Assembly: GCF_004349055.1 (NCBI RefSeq)
Contig: NZ_SMKX01000044.1
Coordinates: forward strand, 1-55,294
DNA: 55,294 bases
Direction of reading: 5' to 3'
Source of the DNA: Kribbella antibiotica
Lineage (GTDB): Bacteria > Actinomycetota > Actinomycetes > Propionibacteriales > Kribbellaceae
A program made the translations under genes and the position numbers. Of this stretch, positions 34,292-45,506 are shown in pieces; position 1 is the stretch's first letter; each line of letters starts with the position of its first letter. The notes beneath the pieces are model-generated. The model did not search any database. It was given only the letters and a program-made list of their open reading frames with translations, and had not been told where the DNA came from.

Positions 34292-35821
34292 TCACGCCGG
34301 GGGAAGCGGGGCGACTTCCCGGACGCTGAACCACTTGTAGTACTGCGGGATCGCCGTGGAGAGGCCGTCGGTGCGCAGATAGATCGAGTAGTTCGGCCAG
34401 GTGAACGGCTTGCTGGCGGCACCGTACGGATCGTCGTCAGGCGACGAGGTGTGGGTGCAAGCGGTGCCGGAGGACAGGTTGCCGGTGTCGGTGTAGGAGT
34501 TCGCCAGAACCCAGTTGCCGCCGCCCGAGGGTGCGGCCGGGTTGATCGTGTTGCCGATCGACATTTCCTTGTAGAGCTCGAGGCGTACCTGGGTGTCGTT
34601 TTGCCAGTCGCCGTCGTTGCCGGCGTCGATGTTGCGGGCGACGAACTTGTACCCGATCCACCGGTTCAGCGGCAACTTCCCGCCGACGCTGCCTTCGGCC
34701 GCGGTCCAGTAGTTCGACTTCGACGCGGCCTGGAAGTTGGTGTTGGGGGTGTGGTAAATCTCTTTCTCGAAGTCGACCCGGCCGTCGAACAGCATCCGGG
34801 CGCCGTACCCGCCCGAGGTGCACTGCCAGTTGTCCGGCCAGTGGTTGGTCTTGGCAACGGCTTCGAGGCCGGCCCAGCCGACTCCGGAGTCCCCGGTGTT
34901 GTAGGCGTAGAAGGTGATCTCGACGTTGTTCCACTTGTCCGCCGCGCTGATGCCGGGTGGGAGGGAGAACGACTCGTTCTTGCGGACGTAGATGCGTGGG
35001 TACGCGCCGGTGATCTTCATCTGGCCCGCGCGGGTACCGCTGGAGCCGGAGACCTCCGCGGCCTGGTCGCCGTTCGCAAACGCCAATTCGGGATCGGCTG
35101 TCTGGTTTCCCGCGTTCGTGTAATTGCGGGTGGAGCCGTTGTTCCAGTTGCTGTACCACTGCTTGCCGACCGACGGGTTCAGCATCGTCAGGCCGAACGT
35201 GTCGATGGTGCTGGGACCACCGGTGCCGATGTCGGCGGCCGTCACGCCGTCGTAGCGGACGTCGCCGTTAAAGGACACCAGGCCCGACTTGCCGGCGGTC
35301 AGCGCACTGTCAGATGCCGACAACTGCTGGACACCGTTGACCGACAGCGTCAGCGCGCTGCCGTTGGCCGAGCCTTTGATGGTGTACCAGGTGCCGGTGT
35401 TGACGGTGTACGCGACGCTCGCCAACGTCGTGAGTGCGCCGCCGACCTTCTTCCGGATCTTCAGCTGACCGTCTTCGTAGATGAACAGGTAGTAGTTGTT
35501 CGCGTCGACGTACCGGGCCATCACTCCTGCCGTGCGGCCGGTCGCAGCCGACCAGCTGGCGGCCTTGAATGCCGCCTCCACGTTGACATTGGTCGAGGCC
35601 GAATCGCCGAACACCGATCTGGCTGTGCTCGACGTCGTCTGGTAGACCTGCGTGCCGTCACTGACGATCGAGTAGGCGCCGGTCGCGACCGTGAACCCGT
35701 CCGCTACGCCGTCCTCGAACGTCTCGTTCACCGCTGTCGCCGCACTGGCGAAGTCCACTACCGACACCAACGACAGCGTGACCACCGCCGCCAGCGGCAA
35801 GCTCATCCTGCGAAATTTCAT
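34292..35821 (-). CDS. Secreted two-domain protein: concanavalin-like domain + lyase-like beta-sandwich
   Basis: A 509-residue precursor. ATG at 35821 (GGA-rich region upstream; the ATG at 35830 is too close to it) gives MKFRRMSLPLAAVVTLSLVS, with a signal peptide to ASA. Residues ~30-170 form a concanavalin-like domain (NETFEDGVADGF, AGVMARYVDANNYYLFIYED, WYTIKGSANGSALTLSVNG). Residues ~170-509 are a paralogue of the whole mature protein at 21772-22839 (YPRIYVRKNESFSLPPGI, GARMLFDGRVDFEKEIYHTP, NRWIGYKFVARN). The duplicated domain is probably an extracellular lyase or binding module; family uncertain. It has its own promoter region with a GGGAATGAAT operator half-site. Confidence 0.7.
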   Translation of the reverse strand: MKFRRMSLPLAAVVTLSLVSVVDFASAATAVNETFEDGVADGFTVATGAYSIVSDGTQVYQTTSSTARSVFGDSASTNVNVEAAFKAASWSAATGRTAGVMARYVDANNYYLFIYEDGQLKIRKKVGGALTTLASVAYTVNTGTWYTIKGSANGSALTLSVNGVQQLSASDSALTAGKSGLVSFNGDVRYDGVTAADIGTGGPSTIDTFGLTMLNPSVGKQWYSNWNNGSTRNYTNAGNQTADPELAFANGDQAAEVSGSSGTRAGQMKITGAYPRIYVRKNESFSLPPGISAADKWNNVEITFYAYNTGDSGVGWAGLEAVAKTNHWPDNWQCTSGGYGARMLFDGRVDFEKEIYHTPNTNFQAASKSNYWTAAEGSVGGKLPLNRWIGYKFVARNIDAGNDGDWQNDTQVRLELYKEMSIGNTINPAAPSGGGNWVLANSYTDTGNLSSGTACTHTSSPDDDPYGAASKPFTWPNYSIYLRTDGLSTAIPQYYKWFSVREVAPLPPA

Positions 35822-35850
35822 GGAACTCATTCCTTTCGGATAGAGGCGAA

Positions 35851-35860
35851 ATTCATTCCC
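35851..35860 (-). promoter_or_regulatory. Operator half-site upstream of the secreted lyase-like gene
   Basis: ATTCATTCCC here is the inverse of the GGGAATGAAT element found twice near the GntR-LacI regulator gene. It lies 30 bp upstream of the start codon at 35821, in an AT-rich promoter-like stretch (ATTTAAATAACC). A related AATTCATGCCCC is at 35951-35962. Confidence 0.45.
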
Positions 35861-35869
35861 ATTTAAATA

Positions 35870-36214
35870 ACCTTCCTGAAAAGGAGAATAGTGAGCAGAA
35901 TTGCCATGTCAAGATTCCGAACGGAATCAATAGAAATTGTTTCTGGGTGAAATTCATGCCCCTTGACTGGGTGGCGGCGGTTCCGTGACCATGGGGTGTG
36001 CGCCCCTTCGACGACCTGAGGTGACCATCCAGGTTCCGGCTGGCACCGGCGGGTTCCAGGCGTTGCCGGTGATGGCGTCGCGTAGTGCGGTGAGCAAGTT
36101 GAACCGAGAACGGCCGCGGATCATCCAGCCGCGTATCGGTCGAACACTCCAACCGCGCCGTACCGTCTCCTCAGCTGATCCCAGTGACTCGCCGGCCGGA
36201 CGCTGGGTTTTTGC
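35870..36214. other. Intergenic; AT-rich promoter then possible gene remnant
   Basis: 35870-35950 is AT-rich and should contain the promoter of the minus-strand gene at 35821. Minus-strand translation at 35960-36120 reads RSRFNLLTALRDAITGNAWN followed by PPVPAGTW, which looks like the tail of a real protein, perhaps a transposase, without start. Nothing else was seen. Confidence 0.3.
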
Positions 36215-36508
36215 TTATCTGACAAGTCTTACCATTCGGCGAGTGTCCTGGACCCTTGGTGTTGAGGTGCTAAGCGTGCAGCGCCCGTCGTCGCAGGTGC
36301 GCTCGAGACGACCTCTGGAGATGGTCTGGATCAAGCCGATCGTCCAGCTGGCCGGGCAGCCCCTGAGGGCGAGCAGGCCCATCGGAGCCGGTAGCAAGGA
36401 AGGGAATCCGACGAACGGGATCAGGGCGATCGATCCGGCCAGGGCCCCGAACCCGACGGCACCCCGGATGAGATGACGAGGCAACGAAGTACTGGCGAAG
36501 TCAGTCAT
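36215..36508 (-). CDS. Small membrane protein coupled to a sigma-factor gene
   Basis: A 97-residue protein starting MTDFASTSLPRHLIRGAVGF, with two hydrophobic stretches (17-30 and 33-48). A CPASWTIGLIQTISRGRLERTCDDGRCTL segment holds three cysteines. I have seen similar small Cys-containing membrane proteins in actinobacteria but cannot name a function. Its ATG overlaps the 3' end of the ECF sigma pseudogene, suggesting it was translationally coupled and could be an anti-sigma or accessory factor. Because its sigma partner is broken, it may be an orphan. Confidence 0.5.
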   Translation of the reverse strand: MTDFASTSLPRHLIRGAVGFGALAGSIALIPFVGFPSLLPAPMGLLALRGCPASWTIGLIQTISRGRLERTCDDGRCTLSTSTPRVQDTRRMVRLVR

Positions 36509-36815
36509 GCGGCTCCTGGAGGTACGCGTGGACCGCGGTTCGCGCGCGATGCAGACGCGACTTCATGGCGGCCGTACTGAGGCCAGCGTGTCCGCCACCT
36601 CATGGCCCGATCGGCCTTGGACATCTCACAACACCAGGACCCGACGCTGGCCGACCGGCAGAGCCGCGATGGCCGCAGCGACCCGCTCGACCTCCAGGCG
36701 GTGCAGTGCGTCCTCCTCGGCCGATCGAGCCGGCGGGTCGACGCTCGCCTCCGGCCGCCGCAGCGGCAGCCGCGACCGGCGGATGCACTCGTTGCGGACA
36801 ATCCGAAACCCTGTT
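36501..36815 (-). pseudogene. ECF sigma factor, inactivated
   Basis: Conceptual translation gives GFRIVRNECIRRSRLPLRRP, then DALHRLEVERVAAAIAALPV and GQRRVLVL, a TGA stop where Arg (CGA) is expected, and then DVQGRSGHEVADTL. After a 1-bp deletion near 36555 the other frame continues AAMKSRLHRARTAVHAYLQE to the end. This is sigma region 2 end plus region 4 of an ECF factor with its LPxxxRxVLVLRDVxG motif. One nonsense change and one frameshift kill the gene. The 5' half of region 2 is missing too. Confidence 0.75.
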
Positions 36816-36820
36816 GAGCG

Positions 36821-37187
36821 TCACGGATTCACTATCGCGTTGAAGTAGGAAGCAGATCCGCCCAGGGGTGATTTGCGACTGGTGGTCGTGTCGGTGCTGG
36901 AGTGCCAGTCGCGGATCTGGATCCTTCTATCGACTCTGGGGCGTCGCCGTTGCCCTGCGAGGCGCTGGCAGGCGCTGGGGGGCAACGCCGCCCGCGAGCA
37001 GTTGGGCAGCAGTTCAACACCATGACCCGCTCCGCAAGGCCTATGTCGCCTGCTGTCGGTGCTCGAACATCCAGGTCTCAGGACGCCTACTGGCTACCTC
37101 CAGTGTCGGGTGGGCCGATCGCCGGGTTGCTCTCAGCCACGTCTCAATAGTTGTGCAAGAATCTGGGAGTCTTTAAGAAGTTGAGAG
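36821..37187. other. Intergenic, no supported gene
   Basis: No convincing reading frame. The right end (from ~37140) becomes AT-rich ahead of the promoter at 37188. Confidence 0.4.
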
Positions 37188-37217
37188 TTGAACAATCCTT
37201 GGACCTGGTCATATACT
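37188..37217 (+). promoter_or_regulatory. Likely promoter of the JAB-SnoaL-VOC operon
   Basis: A TTGAAC -35-like hexamer (37188-37193), an 18-bp spacer and a TATACT -10-like hexamer (37212-37217) lie in locally AT-rich DNA, about 90 bp upstream of the first start codon. Confidence 0.5.
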
Positions 37218-37307
37218 GTGGAAACTTATTGAACTTTGCGAAACTATTCGATGGGCGGTCGACGCGATACCCGGGGGCGCCGTTCTCAATCCCAGAAGGA
37301 GATGTCC

Positions 37308-37943
37308 GTGGCAGTGAGGTCGTCGGCGCTCGCGCCCCCAGAAGTAACCACCGTGCTCATCCAGTCGGACCTGATCGACGAGTTCTTGGATAGTGCTTTG
37401 CCCCACTACCAATCGCTCAAGGTGACCCGAGAGCCGAACTCGTGTTTCGCCGTGCTCCTCGGCGACGTCCTGGACGGGGCGGCCAGGGTTCGCTCCCTGC
37501 GCACCGGCGGCAACGTTCGAGCATCCGATCCCAGCGCCCGCGTCGAGTACGCCGACCGGATCATCCCTGCTTTCGGTGCGGCGTACGAGCATCCGGGGAG
37601 AGGCTTCTGGATGGATCCCCAGGACCTGCTGCGGATCTCTCGCGAGGCCGACTCTCTCGGCCTGGAGATCCTGGGGTCCATCCATTACCACCCCGACTGG
37701 CACCGCATCAGTTCGTCGGCGGCAGCCGTCCCGCTGTCGGAGCACCCGACCCCCATGGACGACCACAGCTTTCACAACGCCGGCTGGCCGATCAACCTGA
37801 TCTGCTACATCGAAAGCATCTGCGAGTCGGTCTACTACACGGTCCGGTGTTGGGCGCCCGCGCCCGTGGAAGGTGAGGCTTCCCCACCGATCCCGCTGAG
37901 GATCGACCTCTCCACGCGGTCGTCGGCTCGAGGCGGCGTATGA
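37308..37943 (+). CDS. JAB/MPN-domain-like metalloprotein
   Basis: About 211 residues from a GTG at 37308, six bases after AAGGAG; the in-frame ATG at 37302 abuts that site and is less likely. A JAMM-like pattern is present: Glu in TREPNSCFAVLLGD, HYHPDWH (HxH) in LGLEILGSIHYHPDWH, then a Ser...Asp pair in LSEHPTPMDDH. JAB domains are zinc isopeptidases or hydrolases. In secondary metabolism and sulphur-carrier systems they process protein C-termini, but no carrier is visible here. It overlaps the next gene by 4 bp. Conservation beyond the motif is modest, so function is open. Confidence 0.6.
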   Translation: MAVRSSALAPPEVTTVLIQSDLIDEFLDSALPHYQSLKVTREPNSCFAVLLGDVLDGAARVRSLRTGGNVRASDPSARVEYADRIIPAFGAAYEHPGRGFWMDPQDLLRISREADSLGLEILGSIHYHPDWHRISSSAAAVPLSEHPTPMDDHSFHNAGWPINLICYIESICESVYYTVRCWAPAPVEGEASPPIPLRIDLSTRSSARGGV

Positions 37944-38344
37944 CGGGCGAGGCGGCGCGGACCACCGATACCGATCGGACCAGGGCGGTCTGGGCGACGA
38001 TGGCGCGCGGTTGGAAAGCAGGGTCGGCCGAGCTGTTCGCGTCGATCTTCGCGGAGGACGTCGATTTCATCTCGGTTCGCGGCACGGCGGAGAAAGGGCG
38101 CGAGCGGGTGCGCGCCAGACATGCCCTGTTGTTCGAGGGCCAGTATCGGGACACGGTCCTGGAAATTCGGCCGGACCTGGTCAGACACCTTCGCGGTGGT
38201 GCCGTCATCGTTCACGCGACGACCCGCGTCATCCGGCCCGACGGTTCCTCGATGTCCTTGACGCACGCGCAAGCAGTGCTGGTCGAAGATGCCGGTGCGT
38301 GGCACATCGCAGCCTTTCACAACATGATCCCCGCGGTCCCTTGA
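37940..38344 (+). CDS. SnoaL/NTF2-like protein (SgcJ/EcaC family)
   Basis: A 134-residue single-domain protein. DTDRTRAVWATMARGWKAGS at the N-terminus and FASIFAEDVDFISVRGTAEK, with a C-terminal DAGAWHIAAFHNMIP, are the marks of the cone-shaped NTF2-like fold in the SgcJ/EcaC/DUF4440 subgroup. Such proteins act as small isomerases, cyclases or binding proteins, often near natural-product or stress genes. The ATG overlaps the upstream stop (ATGA). Substrate unknown. Confidence 0.8.
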   Translation: MTGEAARTTDTDRTRAVWATMARGWKAGSAELFASIFAEDVDFISVRGTAEKGRERVRARHALLFEGQYRDTVLEIRPDLVRHLRGGAVIVHATTRVIRPDGSSMSLTHAQAVLVEDAGAWHIAAFHNMIPAVP

Positions 38345-38367
38345 CCCATCATTGATCGGAGCTCACC

Positions 38368-38748
38368 ATGAACCGCCCTCGGCTACGCCATCTCGCCTTT
38401 GTCGCTCGTGACGCCGCGAAGCTGGCCTCCTTCTACGTGGAGCACTTCGGGATGGAGCAGTTCCACCAGGAAGCAGACGGAAGCCGCTTCCTGACCGACG
38501 GCTACCTCAACCTGGCGATCATTCAGCAGGCGTTGGACGGAGAGGTGCCCACCGGCTTCAATCACTTCGGCTTCCACGTCGAGGACGCAGACTTGGTCCG
38601 TGGCGAGTTGACCGAGGCGGGGCATCCGGCCCCCGCGTCACGCATGACCAACCGCCCGTTCGCCGAATACCGGGGCATCGATCCCGAAGGGAACTGGTTT
38701 GACATCTCAGCGGGTGGATTCGTCCCGCCGCACCTCGAACAGCGCTGA
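38368..38748 (+). CDS. VOC (glyoxalase/dioxygenase fold) protein
   Basis: A 126-residue protein. Two beta-alpha-beta-beta-beta units are evident: LRHLAFVARDAAKLASFYVE with HFGMEQF, and FNHFGFHVEDADLVRGELTE. Metal ligands expected for the fold are His8, His in FNHFGF and Glu in DPEGNWFDIS. Members include glyoxalases, fosfomycin-type resistance proteins and ring-cleaving dioxygenases. The gene is 23 bp after the SnoaL-like gene and ends the operon. A role in modification or detoxification of the same unknown small molecule is likely. Confidence 0.82.
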   Translation: MNRPRLRHLAFVARDAAKLASFYVEHFGMEQFHQEADGSRFLTDGYLNLAIIQQALDGEVPTGFNHFGFHVEDADLVRGELTEAGHPAPASRMTNRPFAEYRGIDPEGNWFDISAGGFVPPHLEQR

Positions 38749-38822
38749 GGCGGCGAGCCGCGAACGTGGCGATTCAGGCGTGGTGGCCCACCTTCGAGAG
38801 GGACCGATACGAGGTGTTGTCT

Positions 38823-39540
38823 CTATCCCACCCGGAGTGTCCCAGGGTCAGCTGATCGGCAAGCGGTCGTAGGCCTCCAGGCGCCTAGGGCCTGGATCGT
38901 CACGATGTCTCCGTATTCGAGGGTCGGTGCGAAGTGCAGCGTCGTCACCCTGTACGACGGATCTGCGGCGTCGGCGCAGTAGTGCGCCGGCTTCGGCAAC
39001 CACTCTCGCACCTTGGCGACGTCCCGTGCCTCGGTGTGCTCGAGGTACTCCATCGACTCATGCGTGGCGTGCGCGTCGTCGGAGAAGCCCTTGGCCAACG
39101 CCTCGGCACACCAGGCGGCGGCCTGATCGCGCCACAGATGCTCGATACCCATCCGGTCCAGCCGTCCGACCAGCCCGGCGGTCGGATTGAGGCCGGGCAC
39201 ATACCTCCCACTCGGAACATGTGCCCGGCTCGCGGGTAGCCCTCAATCGCCGGCGAGGCGAGCGAGACAGCGCCCTCCGGCGTCGCGACCGACTGCATCC
39301 AGTCGCAGACTCGGCGTACCAGTTCGTCGCCGCGGGCCTCGGCGGCGAGCAGGATGTCGAAGGCGGTCTCCACATCGAGCGCCATACGGTCCGGACACCG
39401 CTCCTTGAACCGAGCCAGGTACTTGTAGAACGTCTCCGGGCTCAGCCCCGCTCACGACACGACGCAGCGACATTGACCTTCTCACCACGCGTCTTGGCGG
39501 ACACCGCCGCCGCAACAGCGGGATGACCCGCAACTCCGTC
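38823..39540 (-). pseudogene. Hybrid remnant: transposase-like HTH joined to a frameshifted unknown protein
   Basis: At 39400-39540 the minus strand reads AAVSAKTRGEKVNVAASCRE then RGLSPETFYKYLARFKE, a helix-turn-helix typical of IS481-type transposases. It runs into a different protein: MALDVETAFDILLAAEARGD, WMQSVATPEGAVSLASPAIE. At about 39200 the frame shifts and continues GLNPTAGLVGRLDRMGIEHL, then AEALAKGFSDDAHATHESME and THLHFAPTLEYG-like sequence. Without the shift the second part would be a coherent protein of ~190 residues that I do not recognise. Its 5' end was probably replaced by the mobile element. Confidence 0.5.
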
Positions 39541-40074
39541 TCTGCTTTGTAAACCACGATCAGAGAGGCCTTCCGCCAGCCCAGACCGTCACCCATGTCC
39601 CGAGCCCCCCCAACCGTTACCGATCTGATGAGACTTGACCTTGGCGCTATCGTGCTGGGTTCTGACCGGAAAATAGGTACAGGTTCGCCGCATGGGACAG
39701 GTGCGGGTGGTGTTGCAGGCTTCGAATCGTCGATGCCGGGTGTCGGTGATCGGGGTGCTGGTGGTCGCGGCAGGCGCAGCGCGCCCGCCAGATGGTGGCG
39801 GTTGCGGGGTTTCGGGGAGCAGAACGGACCTGTTCCGGTGCATTCCGCTCCCCAATCCGCCGGTTGCGGCGGCGGCCGGCCACAGCCGACCGTCCCAGCA
39901 GTTGCCTCGGCCGACGCGAACCTGTTCCCGCGCGAACGAACCCTCATAACGTCCGAAAATCCGGAGGCGGGCTCTCCGATCGTTCGGACGTTACGCGGGA
40001 CAGGGGTGGGGCACATTTTCACGCCTTCAAGACGTCACCACCAGTGCCACCACGTCTTCGGACGCAACGGTCTG
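39541..40074. other. Intergenic with an imperfect inverted repeat
   Basis: No supported gene. An inverted repeat has arms AACGTCCGAAAATCCGGAG (39948-39966) and CTCCGATCGTTCGGACGTT (39974-39992), separated by 7 bp. It could be a terminator for neighbouring transcription or a recombination site. Confidence 0.45.
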
Positions 40075-41229
40075 TCAGGCGGTGTGGAGTCGCAGGCCGT
40101 AGGCGTTGAGGATCTCGTTCACCGGCTGGAACAGGGACGGACCGCCGGAGCCACAGCTGCCGTACATGCCGGAGGTGACGCCCTGGGCCTGGTCACCGGA
40201 GAGGAAAGAACCGCCGGAGTCGCCGCAGTCCGCGTGCGCGCTCGTCTGGGTGAGGCCGTGGACGACGTTGCCGCTGCCGTAGTTCACCGACACGTTCCTG
40301 TTCTGGACGGTGCCGCAGCGCCAGCCGGTGGTCGAGCCCGAGCGGCAGACCCCCGCACCGACCGGGGCCTCCCGCGAACCGCGGACGAGCTTGTCGCCCG
40401 TGCCGTGGCCGTTCACCACTGGCACGGTCCACCAACCGTGCTGGACCTCGACCCACGCGTAGTCGTTGGTCGGGAAGGAGGAACCCCGGATGGTACCCAT
40501 CGCCGAGCGGTCCCAGCCGAACACCGCGGACCCGGCGCGGCCACAATGGCCGGCTGTGACGAAGCGATAGTTGTGGGCTGAGAAGCCAATGGAACAACGG
40601 GCGTTGCCGATGTAGTACGGGTCTCCGCCGACCGTGCCGGCGGCTGCGGTCATCGGCGCCGGAGTACTGACCTCGCGAACGGTGACCGGTCCAGCCTTGG
40701 ACACCTTCGCCACGAAGGCATCGACGGCCTTACTTCTTTTACCTGCTTGAACATCGACCACTACGCCACCACTGTGGGGATCGGCCGACCAAGCGCTCAC
40801 AGCTGCCGGAACGGACTTACCTGCCAGCTTGTCGACAGCAGCCACCTGCTTGTCCAGAGCGACCGCGGTCACCTTCGCGGACACCACCTCCGCACCAGCA
40901 GCCCGTACGGCGCTAGCGCGGCTCTGGTCGGTCAACGCTACCACCAGCTTCTGCTTCGTTTGGTCGTACCAAACACCGCCGAAGGCTGCTCCGGCAGCAC
41001 GCTGCGCGGCAGGGACCGCCTTGATGGCTGCACCTTCCACCTGCAGGCGCTGTTCGACCTGCGACTTGGTCAGACCGAGGTCGCGTTGCATCGCCTCGAC
41101 CTGTCCGGTCGCCGCCAGTGGCGGAGCGGGCTCGGGCGACGGGGCCGCCGAGGCCTGGGTGATCCCGGTGCCCAAGGGGGTCAGGATGAGTGCTGCGGAC
41201 ACTAACAGCGCGCTCTTCGTCGTACGCAT
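40075..41229 (-). CDS. Secreted serine protease, family S1 (streptogrisin/alpha-lytic type)
   Basis: A 384-residue pre-pro-enzyme. Signal peptide 1-29 ends ASA; the pro-region (30 to ~195) contains MQRDLGLTKSQVEQRLQVEG and the AAFGGVWYDQTKQKLVVALT segment of alpha-lytic-type foldase domains. The mature protease starts near AAAGTVGGDPYYIGNARCSI. The catalytic triad is His228 in TAGHCG, Asp256 in NDYAWV and Ser338 in CGDSGGSFL. Six cysteines would form the usual disulphides. No extra binding domain is attached. It is divergent from the region leading to the S8 protease, so two exoproteases lie side by side. It degrades extracellular protein. Confidence 0.93.
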   Translation of the reverse strand: MRTTKSALLVSAALILTPLGTGITQASAAPSPEPAPPLAATGQVEAMQRDLGLTKSQVEQRLQVEGAAIKAVPAAQRAAGAAFGGVWYDQTKQKLVVALTDQSRASAVRAAGAEVVSAKVTAVALDKQVAAVDKLAGKSVPAAVSAWSADPHSGGVVVDVQAGKRSKAVDAFVAKVSKAGPVTVREVSTPAPMTAAAGTVGGDPYYIGNARCSIGFSAHNYRFVTAGHCGRAGSAVFGWDRSAMGTIRGSSFPTNDYAWVEVQHGWWTVPVVNGHGTGDKLVRGSREAPVGAGVCRSGSTTGWRCGTVQNRNVSVNYGSGNVVHGLTQTSAHADCGDSGGSFLSGDQAQGVTSGMYGSCGSGGPSLFQPVNEILNAYGLRLHTA

Positions 41230-41765
41230 GGATTTTACTCCTCTACCTCACGGGAGTCCCCGCCGAGCTCGGCGACGCCGCGGATCGGCCCTGGGAAGGG
41301 CAGGAACCGAATAGCGTGGCCATCGACAGAACGGCGGTGGACGGGGACGGTGAGAGCGCTCTCGAAGGAAAGAGTGCTGGCCCATGCGCACGCCGTCAAG
41401 CGAGATGGAGGCCGACGCTGCCAGTTGCGCAACTCGGTAATCGCTATCCCCGCCTCGTTGTACCCAGCGCAACGTCCGGAAGCGGTCATAGCCCCAGGGG
41501 CGCGAGAACCGCCGGCACCCGGAGATGCCGTACCCGGACGACCCGGCTGGCTGCCCGGTACCGCGTCCGCCGGCTGCTGCAAGGGGCGCCACCGTCGGCC
41601 GCCGCGCGGCTACGGATGCTGGGAGAAGGGCTGTCGGCAACTAAATCCGCAGGCTGTGCAACCGTTGACGGTGTCCCCGCGTCTTCAGTGCGCGGCTCGC
41701 TGGATTCGCTGCGTACGGCGACCGGCTGAGCCCCTCGTGAGGACAATCGAACCGAAGGGACCATC
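41230..41765. other. Intergenic between two divergent protease genes
   Basis: No supported gene. A perfect 12-bp palindrome GAGAGCGCTCTC at 41352-41363 resembles LacI-family (CebR-like) operator cores. It could act on either protease gene, but the distance to 41766 is about 400 bp. Confidence 0.4.
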
Positions 41766-45071
<3,306 letters not shown>

Positions 45072-45261
45072 CGGGCGCCCAATAACGGTCGGGTTCTGCA
45101 ACCTGTTTGACCGGAGGGATCTCGCTTGGGAACAGCTGGGTGATCCTCAGGCGTTGTCAAGGGTGGGCCCGTAATATCACGCTACGACCCACAGCGGGTC
45201 GACAGCGGGTCATCATGAGGTTGACATGCAGAGCAGTAACCCGGTCCTGAACCGGTCGAGT

Positions 45262-45291
45262 GGATAGGCCTGGCCAAGGCCAGGCCTATCC
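45262..45291. terminator. Strong hairpin, probable terminator of the S8 protease gene
   Basis: Perfect 14-bp arms GGATAGGCCTGGCC and GGCCAGGCCTATCC are separated by AA. No T-run follows, as is usual in high-GC actinobacteria. It lies about 190 bp after the protease stop. Confidence 0.65.
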
Positions 45292-45445
45292 CGGGCCGCT
45301 CCGTACGGTCAGCCGGGTCCGTTGACAATTAGGTGAGCAGTCTCAGCGCGCCCATCTGTCAGGGAGCACGGCAAGGTGCCAAGGGCGCCGACCGAAGCCT
45401 CGGACGACTAACGAGCCACGCGGCCGCCACTGCAACCGAACGGGT

Positions 45446-45494
45446 CGCCCAGGCGTCATAGGTGGTACTGACGCCCAGGCGTCATAGGTGGTAC
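45446..45494 (+). promoter_or_regulatory. Tandem promoter-like repeat upstream of ECF sigma gene
   Basis: CGCCCAGGCGTCATAGGTGG plus TAC occurs twice (45446-45468 and 45472-45494) with a 26-bp period. The second copy ends 12 bp before the sigma start codon, next to GAGAGGAAG. The core CCCAGGCGTCAT recurs at 46764-46775 before the repeat-protein gene. Confidence 0.6.
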
Positions 45495-45506
45495 CGAGAG
45501 GAAGCG

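Noticed and set aside
20766..35821. Reading the locus as sialic acid catabolism because of DHDPS-family, ROK and epimerase genes
   Set aside because: No sialidase or NanE-type gene is present, the DHDPS-family protein lacks the normal GTTGE-type motif, and a PL8 lyase points to uronate polymers.
34265..35866. Long plus-strand frame opposite the secreted lyase-like gene
   Set aside because: The minus-strand product has a signal peptide and a paralogue at 21772-22839; the plus-strand translation has neither.
36215..36508. Calling the small membrane protein a classical anti-sigma factor
   Set aside because: No HxxxCxxC zinc motif is present; only coupling to the sigma pseudogene supports the idea.
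41352..41363. GAGAGCGCTCTC palindrome as a CebR-type cellulose operator
   Set aside because: It lacks the flanking TGG/CCA of the known consensus, and neighbouring genes are proteases, not cellulolytic; kept only as a note in the intergenic entry.
45120..45260. Possible tRNA or small RNA after the S8 protease
   Set aside because: No cloverleaf with acceptor and T-loop could be built; the only clear structure is the hairpin at 45262-45291.
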